Assembly (NCBI GenBank): GCA_022113835.1
Contig: JAILWY010000023.1
Span: 16,676,001-16,740,000, forward strand
From: Atopsyche davidsoni
Lineage: Eukaryota > Arthropoda > Insecta > Trichoptera > Hydrobiosidae
Reading direction: 5' to 3'
DNA: 64,000 nucleotides
Positions 23,341 through 35,754 of the stretch are shown in pieces (positions within the stretch are counted from its first letter, which is position 1; each line of letters starts with the position of its first letter). The notes beneath the pieces are model-generated. The model had not been told where the DNA came from. It searched no databases and worked only from the letters and a program-made list of their open reading frames with translations. The position numbers and the translations under genes are program-made.

Positions 23341-23807
23341 TGAATTTGAATTATTTTTAAATTTATTCACACACGACAGAAAGAGTTTAAAGTTCCTGAC
23401 TAATCGGTGATGTTTTCAAATTAATTTTGGTTTAACTATTTATTCAAACTACTTGATATGCCTTATATCACATTTTTATTCAGGATGAAAACAGTAATAG
23501 ATTCAAACCATATTTGCAGAGCTGTTGTATATACAGGTTGAAATTTTGTAAACTCGGATACGAGCACAGTGTAAGGTACAGTGTACACAGCCTACATTAT
23601 TCAGGTGAGATTATGTATCCCCGGAGTACCTCGAACACTCTGGGCCATGCTTGCCAAGGCATGACTTTTTGGGTAAATCAGCATTTTCACACATTGCATA
23701 CCTGCTAACTAGTTTGTATACGAAAAAATGACGGTTTTAAAGCATAATTTTGAACTCAAGGTGAAATGCAAAATATAAAGAGAACATCGATTTTATATGA
23801 GATGCAG

Positions 23808-23815
23808 TGACGTCA
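23808..23815. promoter_or_regulatory. CRE palindrome TGACGTCA
   Basis: A perfect 8-bp CREB/ATF site within GCAGTGACGTCACATG. Two more full sites occur in the window, at 32800 and 40538. Confidence 0.4.
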
Positions 23816-24769
23816 CATGTTGATTGACTAAAAAAAAATATGCTTAGTTGATTTACTGATATTAATTATGTCTGTGTACTGCCAAATATTTTTTTAACAA
23901 AAATCAATTAAAATATATATCCTCTTAAAATAGGTTCACTTCAAAATAATTTTTGTTGGTGAGGAAGTTTGAAGAACCCCTTGAAAGGCTAATGTGCTCT
24001 CAAACAATTTTTTTAGTAATCTCGTAGACGTTGGCTTAAATCTACACCTTGTAGTATTAAAATCGCTTGTTTATTGTTTACACGGATAAACAAACTTCAC
24101 CGACAGCGCTTTGCCGGCGCAAATATTGACTTTGTTTATCTGTTTGAATAATTTCAAAGTTTTACGGATAAATTTGTTTTCAATATCTGTCTGCTGTTAT
24201 AATTATATTGTTCTAGTTAAATAAATATTTATTTCTTTGCTCGTCTATAAACATAAAGCGCATTGAACAATAAAAAAGGGAAACACAACTTAAACATTAA
24301 TATTAAATTAATCAAACAAAAAAAATTCAGACTCGTACTTTTCAAAATCCTATAAGGCTCTTAGTGATCATAAATTTATGAAAGTATATATATTTTACTA
24401 TTTCAGCAATGAACAACAAATAAAAATTACTTGTTTGTATATATGACATACCCTAATGGTATTCGACACACTGATGAGAACGCGGTTCTATAGTAATACG
24501 TGCTACATATTACTATTAGGTAGTGTGCATTTACGAATTCTACTATATACAAGACATGCGTAGAACTTACAAGCCAACTGCATTCTTTAGTCTGTCCAAA
24601 TCTACAGATACAATCTGCCCTAAAATCGAAGTATCGATAACGCGTCCAAATTTTCTCGTTATCAACAGCTTCGCACGAGGTAGTGTGCAACTAATTTAAA
24701 ACAAACATCGCGTTTCGTTAATGTAAGTTTTGCCATCGTCCAGCCGTGTATTCCGAATTCCAATACAAT

Positions 24770-25060
24770 ATTATTAACATAACGAAATATGCGTGCTTTA
24801 ATCGCGGCAGTGTGCGAGCAGTCTGAAGCGACCGTAGCTTTTTATCAAAGAAAGAGTTGCCATCGCCAAGGCGTGTGGAATAACACGAAGACACGTTTCA
24901 ATACCTCAGTCACCGAGGAATTTTCTTTCAATGTAACATTTTGATTGGCACCATTGTTCGGTACAATGCCCGGCCATACATTGAGCATTCATTATTCTAC
25001 GCTCCGCATCGTATCACCTCTCGTATATGTATGTGCTCAGGTGGAGATTTTGAGATGTCC
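24770..25060. promoter_or_regulatory. Island of intermediate G+C, candidate enhancer
   Basis: No coding frame. Contains TTATCAAAGAAAG, ACCATTGTTCGG and TCAGTCACCGAGG. GTCCTGGTGAATGGA near 25056 recurs almost exactly at about 25981. Confidence 0.25.
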
Positions 25061-25189
25061 TGGTGAATGGATAGCGCAGGTAAAAAAAAAATCGAGACTA
25101 TGATTTGACGTATTGTTATATTTTATATTATTATAGTCGACCCTAACGGCGTAGTAACGTGAAAGTCACGTGTTCATTAATATTTAAAC

Positions 25190-25663
25190 CACTCGTTCCC
25201 ATAGTGGTCAATATCGACCCCCAGTGGTCGATTTTGCCCTGCAAGGGGTCTATGACAGTGAAAAATTAAATTGGGGGTCCACGAACTGTAAATGGGGGTC
25301 TACGAGAGTGGATCCCATTTAAGCAGGTCATCACCAAAATTTAGGCATTCCGTAAATGTCATAATTGAACACAAATTGAACCTAACATAACAATGTTGTT
25401 AATCCTGCTTTATGGACTATCTTAATAAGAAGGTTTTTGATAGCTTTTCCATCTTCATACTACATGGAAAAGGGTTTCAGTGCAGTTGTCAACCTTCTTA
25501 CAAAAAAAAAAAAAATATAGTTATTCAATGTTTTCATACCGACATAAAATATGGCGCATCCTGTGTATCAGATGTCAAAAATATATTTGAAGATGATGAA
25601 TTTGTAAAAATTCAATATAAGCAAGGCAGGGGTCGACAGGACTAAATAGTTTGGGAGCCTATG
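25190..25663 (+). mobile_element. hAT element relic (ZBED/SCAND3-type), copy 1
   Basis: The 474-bp element begins CACTCGTTCCCATAGTGG and ends AGTTTGGGAGCCTATG. It is flanked by ATTTAAAC (25182-25189) and CTTTAAAC (25664-25671), an 8-bp duplication with one mismatch. The 5' 120 bp carries several GGGGGTC(C/T)ACGA words. The interior holds a relic of the transposase C-terminus. It shares length, ends and interior with 62666-63095. Most of the parent transposase is deleted, so it is non-autonomous. Confidence 0.8.
25440..25512 (+). pseudogene. hAT transposase C-terminal dimerisation relic
   Basis: The frame reads IAFPSSYYMEKGFSAVVNLL and then TKK before an A-run. This matches the region near the C-terminus of SCAND3/ZBED5-like hAT transposases, where a VEKGFSAVVNLLTKKRN-like segment is part of the dimerisation domain. 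The catalytic residues and BED finger are absent. A separate 77-codon frame over the same region (25412-25645) is in another register. Confidence 0.65.
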
Positions 25664-25869
25664 CTTTAAACTATCAATGGAATCACCATATTTTTTCGCG
25701 TTTCTGCTTGTTTCTTGTTTCCAAAGCTTCAGGAATTCATCATGCACCATAACCTGAAAACAAATATGTGATCCTGATAGGTTTAGCTTATAAATCTATC
25801 AGGAATAATAAAACATCCAACATTGTGAGGTGTGTCATCATAACTCATTAATTCAGTAAATATTACAGT

Positions 25870-26060
25870 CACTCAGTTATAGGAGATCAAACTGAATAGA
25901 TTCGTTCCCGAATCGTCCCGTGATTGATATGACTCATACGTCTCCCACAATAACACCATCCCTCATCCGGGCACCCTCCCGTCCTGGTGAATGGACGGCC
26001 CTGGCGAGGCCGAGACGATGCCCATCTCGTCCCGCGGGATGCTGCCTTCATTTTTAATGC
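25870..26060. promoter_or_regulatory. G+C-rich island
   Basis: Contains CGTCCCG, CCCTCCCGTCCTGG and CGTCCCGCGGGATG. No coding frame recognised. The word GTCCTGGTGAATGGA is shared with about 25055. Candidate conserved non-coding element. Confidence 0.25.
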
Positions 26061-26527
26061 TAATAAGGGTCTCAGAGATTTCTTTACATTTGTGATTGAC
26101 TGGCTCTATTTTTCAACTGTGCTGTGATGGATCCTGTTAGACACACCATACTATGCCATATAATATATTTTAAAAATATAATATATATTGAGTCGAGTCC
26201 TCGTCTAGACTAGATATCACTGAATTGCTGTTCTGCCGTTTTTAGAAACACAGTTAAAAAAATTGGTTTAGAAATGTAAAAGTCAATTCTCTTATTCCCA
26301 TCATGGATACAACGGTATAGTTCAATTAAACTCAAACCAAGAAATAAAATTGATTCACTTATTGTTTCATTCTTATTCAAAAGCACCCATGCATTTAATG
26401 AATATTCTATTTGGCTTTTTGGCTCAGCGGCTAAAGAGATGATATAAAAAAAAATGTCTTACCCTCGCATACTTGCAACTGAATACGCAGTTTCATCTTG
26501 CGGAGACTACAATCAATATAATGATTC

Positions 26528-27346
26528 GATTAGCCAAATGGCTAGGAGATCACAGTCATTATTATTAGTCTGCACTTTCACCTATCAATAACTTATTTAG
26601 ACTTGTTAAGAGAAGCTTTTGAACGGATTATTCACGCCCTTGAAAAGCGAAAGACAAACAAAAATTATTGCTGTTTCGTAGCCTAAAAATAATTGTGATT
26701 TTGTTTAAATGTAGAGTATTTAAAATTGAACTAATCTATCGTAGATATTTTTAGTCATTCAATTGTGTCTGTCATTTACCGTGATGTTATTTCTGTTAAA
26801 ATTTTAATTATCCCACCTTCGGATCTGCCATTCCCTTTCTAAACAGAGCAGCTGTTTAATCTGCCATTGTAAAAGTGTGAGAAACAGAAATAAATAGTAT
26901 TTTTGACACACTTTTGTTGGCGCTTACCCGAGTCTTTGTATTTTTTTCCTCGTCTAAATGTACCGGATTTTTCGTTTCAAGGTTGACGCGGGAGGCGTGC
27001 GTTTTTTTTTTTTTTTTTTTTTTTCTCCATTCTGCTTGAAAGCATTTCGCGCGGAAATAGCTTTTATTTTCACCGAGAAAAAGTAAATAATGCTGATTTA
27101 TAACGCGGACTTAACTATCGAGTATCAAAGTAACACGGTACATTAGCAGGTGTTGCTGTTTTATTTGGGAAACGAAAGGAGAGAGAATATACTTGCATAC
27201 TCAAGAAATGCGATATTTTAAAAATATTTTTTTGGTTCGCTATCGTTTATCCACGACGGACTTGTTCAATTCGAAAAACTCCACTACATTTTGAAAAACA
27301 CCATGAAAGGTGAAAATGTTGTAATCTCCAAGCCATTTGGCTAATC
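26528..27346. repeat. 23-bp inverted repeats 819 bp apart (possible SINE pair)
   Basis: GATTAGCCAAATGGCTAGGAGAT (26528-26550) reappears inverted at 27324-27346 with one mismatch. Further inward both sides carry TTTCACCT(A/T)TCA, but at different distances, so these look like two copies of one repeat in opposite orientation rather than strict terminal repeats. The TAGCC..ATGGCTAGGAG motif resembles a pol III A box. A related word, TTGGCTCAGCGGCTAAAGAG, lies at about 26419. Confidence 0.5.
27002..27024. repeat. 23-base T-run
   Basis: A single homopolymer within a G+C-richer setting (GGGAGGCGTGCG on the left). It could be the poly(A) of a minus-strand retroposon, but no target duplication is found. 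Confidence 0.7.
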
Positions 27347-29480
27347 ATATTAGTTGTTTTTTTCGTAGATAAATAAAATTAGTTAATACACCCAAATCGT
27401 CTTAGTTTTGTACGTGATTTTTAAACTCTCTCTTGGTGTTATCACAAATTCCTTTCTTATCATAATAAGTACAAATTGTAGCACATGAATATATTTTTAT
27501 TTTAATTCTTACTAATTTTTAAATTTAATACTGTCTTATCATTATAATAACGATAAGGAGTTATTGTTATCAGTTATGCACCTGCACGGTAAATAATCTT
27601 GTCCACGCGAGCTAATTCTGAAAAATAAATTATCAAAAATCTGTATACTGTGAGGAAAATCTGTATAAATAAATAATACTATTATATTTATATTTACTTG
27701 TTATTATTTTGAAAATTGTTTATGTATCACCTAAGCGATGAAAGTAAATTTAGACAAAAATATATAATTGTGTTATCATTGAGACTGGGTTAATTTGTAT
27801 TACCCAATACTTTGATGAGGTATTTATTAATATCCTAGATTTAAGGCTAATAATGCTAATTTTGAATTGCACGAAATATTTTTTTAGGAATTATATTCAG
27901 CTTTACTGCACGCTGCTGTTAAATATTTAAGCTTTTTTTATAACTGATTAATTTTTGTTGAAGTTTTGAAAAGGGTAGCAACGAAAGAGACGAGCCGTAA
28001 TGACGGAGGATTATATTTCAAATTTTACCTGAAAAAATAAGTATATTTAAAATAAAAAATACAAGTCTTTACGCTTGGATTAAATATTACTAAGTGTTAG
28101 TTTATCGTCTTTGCATAAACTTCTTATTTAAATCTGAATCTTGTTGAATATACTTTGTTTTTTGAATTTTTATGTATTTTTATATTTGTGAAAATATACT
28201 TTGGGAGGGCATGCAGTGCTTAGTTGTGAATATGTTTTGCACGCCCTAGGTGAATTGTAATTATGAACAACGTTTACTCAGTGTAATTAAAATTAAGAAA
28301 TAACAATATGAAAAAACTTTAATTATCTTTGGCGTTACAAGTCATGATGGGTTCTGACTTTCTACAAAAAAGGCTTCGGTGGTGATACTGAATGCTGAAA
28401 TTTCCCATCGAACTCCCTCAAGGCACGCCAATTATCCGTCACTCCATCAAGTCTTCACATCCTTTCACCCTCCTATACGTATTATCATACTTAAACACAC
28501 TTTCTTTTATTTTTTCTAATATGAAGGCATGCTGTATATTTATGCATGACACTGATTGATAATACTGTATTGCGAGCATTTTAATTAAAAATATGCAATC
28601 TTTTCAGTAATAAAATAATTCCTAGGTGGACTCAAACAGGATTACCCAACCTGTCTTGTTCAGTCGTTTTTTAATTCGTATTGCATACTCTGCTATTATT
28701 TTGAAATTTTGTAAGCGGCTGCAAACATTCTCATAAAAAATAATATCCCATTGTCAACGAGACAGACACACTGTCTGCCCGAGTCTACCTGAGGTTACCT
28801 GCGAACGGTGCTGTTGTGCTGAAGCCATATCAAACGAACGTAACGTTTGCTGTCATGAGAATATATTTAATGCTAGTTGAATACACGCATCATGATATTG
28901 TAATGAATAACAGCAGTGTGTTTATTTGTAATTAAAACTTGCTTAACCTAACTAATTGGGTTGTAGAGTATATAATTTTGTCTGAGTGCTCGTACGAACA
29001 GTCGAAAAGTTTAGTGTTACTGTTAAATACGTTGCAAACTAAATGGTTCAGAATCTTTTGGATGTTTGTAACTCAATAGCCTAAAACACTTTACAATTTA
29101 AAGTTACTTTGATATTAAGATGATTTATGTTATATTTTTAACATTTAACAGTTTACATTTATATAACATTGTATTTTTTTATAACTGAATTAACGAATAA
29201 ACGAAAATGAATCTTTGAGATGAAAATCTATTATGTACTATTCCAAGATATAATCAATATTACAAAACAAATCATTTAAATAAGGTATCATTTTATGTAC
29301 CACTTTTAGTTTTGAGTCATATAAATAAATAAAAGTTTTTTTTTATTTAAGTCTATCCAAACATCTATTTTTTTTAATAAAAAAACACTGAAATGAAAGT
29401 TTAACATTTTTGATTAAGGTTTATAATAATTTGTATATAATATAATCAATTTAAAAAAATCACAAAGCTTGATTATTTTC
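27347..29480. other. A+T-rich stretch with minor inverted repeats
   Basis: No gene seen. AGGGCATGCA / TTGCACGCCCT forms a short inverted repeat at 28207-28246. CAGACACACTGTCTG near 28763 is a Smad-like inverted word. Confidence 0.45.
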
Positions 29481-29609
29481 GCATGTCGCCCAAGCGAGAG
29501 CGTAGGTCATTGCATGATCCAACTTTCACCAAGCAAATCAAGTTGAGTGTTACATATGAAAGTTATTCTTTGCACAGTTATTCTGTGACTGGTCTGACCA
29601 GCCGAGACT

Positions 29610-29700
29610 CAAGCCGCCTGTACACGCCGCAGCACCACCGACAACTAAACAGTGAACCAGCCACAGTGTCCTCTTTACATCTCGTGCAGTTCATGACGAA
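29610..29700. repeat. Decayed end of the ACACGCTGCGA MITE family
   Basis: CAAGCCGCCTGTACACGCCG continues CAGCACCACCGACAACTAAACAG, matching the family's left arm. No right arm is visible before the hAT MITE that follows. Confidence 0.4.
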
Positions 29701-29761
29701 AATAAACTAATCAGGTGTATGCTTCTCACAGTCGTCATCCGACTGCATTGTTGCAGTACTA

Positions 29762-29917
29762 CAGTGGTGCCCAACCTTTGACAAGGCTCGAGCTACGTGA
29801 AACTTTTGATTTTAATAATTTCATCGGTATTTTGTATTTAATAGAGCAAATATCCACACCCGAGTTGATAAAACGAGCCAGATCACAAGTCGCCATACAT
29901 GTGGTAGGTTATTACTG
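29762..29917. mobile_element. hAT-type MITE with 8-bp target duplication
   Basis: The 156-bp element begins CAGTGGTGCCCAACCTTTGA, a classic hAT terminus, and ends GTGGTAGGTTATTACTG. It is flanked by CAGTACTA (29754-29761) and CAGTACAA (29918-29925), matching at seven of eight positions. The terminal repeats are imperfect (CAGT, then T, then AACCT align). A 76-codon frame across it is not meaningful. Confidence 0.65.
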
Positions 29918-29925
29918 CAGTACAA

Positions 29926-30281
29926 GGTACTTCAGAAAAACATGAGTAATGGTAACATTGTACGTGACGCTAGAAACAAGCAAACAACCCGTATATGTAA
30001 AAGTAATATGCACGGTCCGATACGGCTAATCGACGACGTTTTACATGCGTTTAATTGTTGAACAAGACTTTAAACAAAACCACTATTATTATTATTCTAA
30101 TATTCGTGATGATTTTGAGTCAGTATGACCCCGATATGTTCAAGTGTTCATCCGTGGCATACATTTCGGTTAATCTCTCATATCTTTTAATTTTTTTTTT
30201 AAATTATTATCAAACATGACTGTTTTCGTTTTTTTATTTTTTATTATTGCACTTGATTAATTTTACATATTTTTTTTACAG
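29926..30281. other. No gene seen
   Basis: A+T-rich after about 30060. Nothing recognised. Confidence 0.5.
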
Positions 30282-30329
30282 GTGAGACAAAGTTCAACAG
30301 AATAGTTCTACTCTTTCTGCAGTAGCACA
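30282..30329 (+). ncRNA. Candidate 48-nt non-coding exon
   Basis: The acceptor ACATATTTTTTTTACAG is strong and the donor GCACA|GTAAGTTTTT follows 48 nt later. All three frames contain stops, so it would be untranslated: a 5' UTR exon or part of a long non-coding RNA. It lies downstream, on the same strand, of the promoter candidate at 6962. Confidence 0.3.
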
Positions 30330-31049
30330 GTAAGTTTTTAAAGATACTATGTTTGTAAAATATTTAGGTAGTCGACTCACACATTTTGGTGAAAAATGCG
30401 GATTAATTGAATATATTGTTTGATCGGTAAAATATATCTAGTTAAATTTTAATTAGTTTATTAAAAAAATCTGTATTTTTTTGCTATCGTTTGAACGTTT
30501 GTACAATTTGTAGTTTTTTGCCTTTTGTTATGACTGGGAACAATATTATATAAGGCGATCTTCTGCAACGCCTTCGAATTGCAAGGACATTTTCATTCTA
30601 TGAGATATTCATCCATTTTGCTTTCAGTTTCAAGAAATACCATGAGTTGTGAAATGTCCTGTCAACATTCAACGTTAAGTGATCATGGCGTACATCTACA
30701 TAGCTTACGTCTCATATCTCGTGTTATTGGTTCAGCTCTGCCATTGTTTCGACATATTTATGCAAGCTTCATTTGCATCGTATTTTGATGCGGATCTATT
30801 CTGTTGTCAATTATGTCACTATATATTAAGCAGCATGTATGTAGTTACACCTTGGCATATTTATGTATGAGTATTATGGCATTATTCGTTCCCCTACAGC
30901 CTACAGCCATGTCCTATTCTAATGAAATGATTATTTTGTTGTTAGAAATATACCCTATAGCCTAAGCCCTAAGCTGTTGTAATATGAATACTTATTTGTA
31001 TATATATATATATTTTTTTGATATATTATTTAATAAAATATATATAAAA
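30330..31049. other. No gene seen
   Basis: Two overlapping 63-69 codon frames at 30579-30870 have mixed composition but no splice context or recognisable family. Confidence 0.4.
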
Positions 31050-31146
31050 TTATAAGCAAACAGAAGAGATATTTCTTTTTGTTGTGAGATTACTCATATT
31101 AAGTAATCTCACAACAAACATAAGTATCTCTTCTGTTTGCTTATAA
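31050..31146. repeat. 97-bp hairpin (45-bp arms)
   Basis: TTATAAGCAAACAGAAGAGA at the left end is mirrored by TCTCTTCTGTTTGCTTATAA at the right. The 45-bp arms match at about 42 positions around a 7-base loop (CATATTA). It may be a small MITE. A hairpin RNA is possible but the arms are longer than a typical insect miRNA precursor. Confidence 0.75.
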
Positions 31147-32760
31147 TAAGGCTTTGGTTTCTGGAAAATTGATTATTGAAATAACAAAAAATCTTTTTTG
31201 TTAACTTAAGCCACGCTCTTTTTACAACTAAGCTATTTTTAAATAATTACTTAAATATAATAATAGTTTTGTTTACAATAAGAACCGCAACAAACTGTTC
31301 TAAAATAGTGCAACAAGGATAAATTAAATTTTATTGTACAATTTATGATGATATGGATGTATAATTATCTCTTTTTTATTCCGAAGTTTACACAGTAAAA
31401 AATAAATATATGTCCCACTGACATAAATATAAATGAAAATTTTTATTACCGACCGCCATTTGTAATGGTTTGACATTTTCATTGACCTTGATATAAAATA
31501 TCCGTTGCAAGTAAGATCACTGTAAATTAAGCACAAGAGGAAGTTTTAAATTTGGTTATACGATCGGCGTGATAAAAAAAAAAAAACCTTCGCTGTACTT
31601 GTGCTTGTTTTGAGAATTACGGGTCTTGAATCAATGTTGTTTATTTCATATTTTAATCTAAATTATAAATCAAAATAGTAATATTTCAAATGATTGATTT
31701 TATAGGTTATTGTTTGTAGTTCTTGGTTTTATTTTATGTTGTGATTATTATTGAATTTTCTAGGTTTATGGATGCTTTAATTGCCGGCATCAAACCGTCA
31801 GCATAAATTTTCTTTATTTAGGCGCATAGAGGTCAAAAATACTAAATTTATTCGCTGGAATGTGTGGAAGATGTGAGAGAATCTCTTGAGTAATGTGCTG
31901 TCATAAATCAGACCGAAACGATTTTTTAAAAATTAAATTAACAACGTAGAAATGTCTATAACAAATTAGTCTTGTGCAATTCCTCAGCTCGTGTCTGTGG
32001 AATTTAATTAATTGTAATTAATAACAACATATTGTTACGTAAAATGCCGTAAATATTTCATAGCTCTGGAAAATGCCCGAACAGTAACATTCCTAGTAAA
32101 ACAGCTGAGTATTTTTATTACGTTTCTCGGTTGGATTCCGATTTAGAATTTCAATCGAAATTTTTCTGGAATTCTCGCATTATTTCCTAGCAGTTAATAT
32201 TTATAACGATAATATACCAATGTATTAATTTTATTCCTTTGAAATATATAGAGAATAATTATTTATAAAAGACATGTCCCTGTATGTGTTGTACTGATAT
32301 AAAACACCAGAACCTAAGCTCACAATTTTTGGAATAGTTGTTTATATATAAATTTAAGTGAAGTTAAAACTACTATATTTACAAAAATATCCTTATATAT
32401 TTTTTTAAATCTCTTGATATTTTCAAGTATAAAAAATAAAACGAAACAATCTTACCGATTGTTTGTTTTATATGAAGAATCTTTAAAATAATCATCAGGA
32501 GGCTTCACACGTACATATGTATAGAAAAATATCATGTTTTGTATTTCGTATTGAAAACACGTTTCAACCCAATATTCAATCTACAACCCAGTCAAGAGAG
32601 GGTTAATGAAGGCTTTTATAATCATTTAAGCGAATTTTCAGCTCTAATTCAATCCTTGTAATTACGTAATGCGACAGTATACTTTCAGCATTAGATATTT
32701 CCCGAATAACCTTCATAAGTTATCTTCCCTTACACTACACAATTTCTCCATCAGCCCGCA
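31147..32760. other. A+T-rich stretch, no gene seen
   Basis: Nothing recognised. Confidence 0.5.
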
Positions 32761-32960
32761 CGCCTCTAATTTGTCTTTTTATCTCTTTGGGGCGGGTCGT
32801 GACGTCAGGGGTAGTTTCCCTCGGTCGTGTCTCAAAAGGGCGCCTAATGACCCCCTTTGTCCCTGGCCGGGTCATTACGGGACAGAATCAAGCCTGAGGA
32901 TTCCCGGGACAGAATCGTCCCGGGACCGACGTTCCTGTATGAAGCACCGTTGACTTGCGA
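32761..32960. promoter_or_regulatory. G+C-rich island with CRE and repeated GGGACAGAATC
   Basis: TGACGTCA lies at 32800-32807. GGGACAGAATC occurs at about 32880 and 32906, the second followed by GTCCCGGGAC, a 10-bp palindrome. A 94-codon frame at 32669-32953 covers the island, but its composition is not convincingly coding. Candidate enhancer. Confidence 0.35.
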
Positions 32961-33988
32961 GCGCTCCTTGAGATTTCTATGTTATTCATGATCGTTTCTT
33001 GTCCCAGTGCGAGACAAGTTATAACATCTAATATTATTAATAGATATGTTTGGTTCAAACCGTTTTATGTATGTGTACGTTTTAGCAGCTGTTTATCTGA
33101 ATTAGTTTTGTCTTAGGTACTGTCGACGTTTGAATTATTCACTCGTAGAGGTGCGCTCGCTCTCGAGGGCCAGCATCAGCAACGTCGAAAACTACAAATT
33201 TAAACGTAACACAATACCCAAGAACCCAGGAATTCAAACAATACTGTTCTATTAATACGATTTAGTATTCAATTATTGTATAAATTATTTTTACATTTCA
33301 TTGTTTTTTTTGTTACAAATTCAGTGAAAGGAAGCGTATTATTTTATCGATTAAAAATAACTTGCATATTTGCTTTACATATTACAAAAATATTGTTGTT
33401 GAAAATATTTTATAATTTAAATCAACAATACAATCAATTTTATTAACGAATAACTTGTATTCACACAATCAATATGATTTGTGGTTTTGTTATCATGTAA
33501 TTTACTCAAAATAACATTATAAAATTCATAATATTTACACATTTTATCAATGGAAGGATGCGGTGGCGACCATGACATGTTCTCGTGATGTTTATTGATA
33601 AAGTTCTATAAATTATCAACTAACATATCTCAAAATAATATGTATAATATTTCTTTCTAAATCACATTAAAAAAAAAAAAACTTTCAATCCAAATAAAAA
33701 GAGTGGTTGTCGAGCCCTTCACTATGTATTAGTAACACATAAAAATAATTAATGCAACAAATACTTTAGCAGGTTCTACAGTTTCTATTAGTATTCTTGG
33801 TCTTCCTAAAATATATATTTTTTAAATAATTTAATATTCGTTAGAAAATTGGGTATGATTTTAGTTTAAAATTAAACTTGATATTTAGTATCGACCATGG
33901 CAGTTAACATAATCAGTAACTTTTATTATATCTTTTATTATTTACAATACTCAGAAATCTTTATCGTGTGACAATGCGAATTCTAAAA
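32961..33988. other. No gene seen
   Basis: A+T-rich apart from a small patch at about 33140-33190 (GCTCGCTCTCGAGGGCC). Confidence 0.5.
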
Positions 33989-34210
33989 TTATAAATTTAT
34001 TACAATACAGCTCGGTTGTAATGTGGAATTGAAGTTATTTTCGGCACCTCTTATGTCTGGAGCTTTATATTTAACCACTCGTGTTGCTGAGAGCGGATTT
34101 AGAGATCTCCCTCCAACAGCTTGTATAGGATTCTCAAAGCCGAGGCCGTTTCTTGGTGTCTCATTAATATATTCTTGGATCATCTTTTTCCACTTATAAA
34201 TTATTGGCAT
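33989..34210 (-). CDS. Orphan 73-codon ORF, unknown
   Basis: Reads from ATG at 34210 to a stop at 33989 and begins MPIIYKWKKMIQEYINETPR, followed by GLGFENPIQAVGG. The composition is protein-like and G+C content is raised over most of it. No splice signal bounds it clearly and I recognise no family. It could be an exon, a decayed retrocopy or chance. Confidence 0.3.
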   Translation of the reverse strand: MPIIYKWKKMIQEYINETPRNGLGFENPIQAVGGRSLNPLSATRVVKYKAPDIRGAENNFNSTLQPSCIVINL

Positions 34211-35754
34211 TTCTCAGCACTGTGTCATCTACTTAAAATCGCTTATGTTTAATTCCATGTGTTGCGTGAAAACAGTTTAAAAAATTTGAACGTGTGATTG
34301 TTTTTTTTTACAGTTATTATATTAATGAAAACAAATCTTTTTTACGCTTTAATATTAATTGAAAAATATGTTGTGGTGTCAAAACTACATACGCATGTTA
34401 AAAAATAATCTTTTTTAAAATAATACATGATAATATTATATTGCAAGGTTATGTTAGTAATATAAGCTTGAAAACACCAGTCAATTTCCTTATGAAGTTT
34501 TGGGTAAGCTATGGGTAAAATAAAACTTCTGCTCCTTTTTTTGTGAATGTGTCTTTAAATAGTATTTTTTTTTATTATTAAAAGTCAAAAGCTTTCGTTT
34601 CTTAGACACGCCTGCTTCATTTCCGCGGATACGTCATTAAATATATCATTTTTAGGCCATCGTCGATTGGTCGGTTTGAAGTAAGTCACGGTAATTTCCC
34701 GTCCATAAATTAACCGTTAATATAAAATGCACGTAAAAAAAATAAACACCAGCGCACTAAGTATTGCAAATCGCTGTATAATTTGTTTTTGTGTAATTTA
34801 TTTTGTATAATACAAATTCAGTAGGTGGGCAATACCTCTATGCAACGTTATAGACCGAATTCTATTATATTACAAATAAGTGGTCATTTCATATTCAAGA
34901 GGCTATGTTCATGATTCGTTATTATTTGCTGTAATTTGATTTAATTTGCTTCGTATAATTGGGCAGGCTATAATTATTTTTTTGCTATATTGTGATTGCT
35001 AAAATATTATAAGATTTGAATAAATGATTTATTAATGCCTGATGTGTAATTCGTTTTATTTTTTCTTATAAAATAGGGCTGTATTGCACTTTTGGCCAAA
35101 CATCACCTGGCACTCTTATTATGTGTAGTTTCATGAAAAAAAAGATGTTAACACTAACCTTAAAATTTTGCCTTTATTTCCAGTATATTGTTTTAAATTC
35201 AATCACTATATAAAGTATACGAAATCCAAAAATACCAGCAGATTATGAAAAACGTATTCTGCGCCACGTTATTGTCTATCCATAAATTCTATAATTACTT
35301 AGTATTAATCACATTATTTTTCTATCGAATTACACTTTTATGATATTAGTGTGTATGGGAAGGTTATATTGATTCGATTTGAAGCTTTATTACCACATCA
35401 ATAGACAAATTGCAATACTTTACGGTTTACGGTATATGTTAAGGCGAGTAGGTCTGAAAAGCAAAATTTTCTTAATTTATCATTCACCTCTTGTTTTTCC
35501 ACACATACACAAACTCTTTTTCTGCTACAGGTGCTTCTCATATCACTGAACATATATTTATGTTTAATCATGATTTTCATGGGAGATAAGTATAGTGGGT
35601 TCTCGGCTTCTTCTATACCGCAGTTTTATATTCGAAGGAAAGCTTTATTTGTGGTAAACTCGATCATGGATAATCATGAGATTAATTATTGATTTTTTAA
35701 CACTACATGATTGGAGATGCAGGAGAATTGCATTGAGGTGATAAGTGTAGTGCA
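34211..35754. other. A+T-rich stretch, no gene seen
   Basis: TAGTGGGTTCTCGGCTTCTT near 35595 resembles TAGTGGGTCTCCGGGTCCTT near 39480, and both run into CCGCAGTTTT. This suggests a dispersed repeat. Confidence 0.45.

Larger units (their letters stand above)
25143..25753 (-). pseudogene. Candidate terminal exon interrupted by a hAT insertion
   Basis: On the minus strand the acceptor ATTTGTTTTCAG (ending at 25754) leads into an open frame that starts VMVHDEFLKLWKQETSRNAK and runs to the hAT element at 25663. The insertion with its 8-bp duplication falls in phase. Skipping it, the frame resumes at 25181 and stays open for 12 more codons to TAG at 25143-25145, about 42 codons in total. The composition is protein-like. 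I recognise no family. As it stands the frame runs into the hAT sequence and would be truncated or extended abnormally. Confidence 0.35.

Noticed and set aside
27002..27024. Poly(A) tail of a minus-strand retroposon
   Set aside because: No matching target duplication could be found around the T-run.
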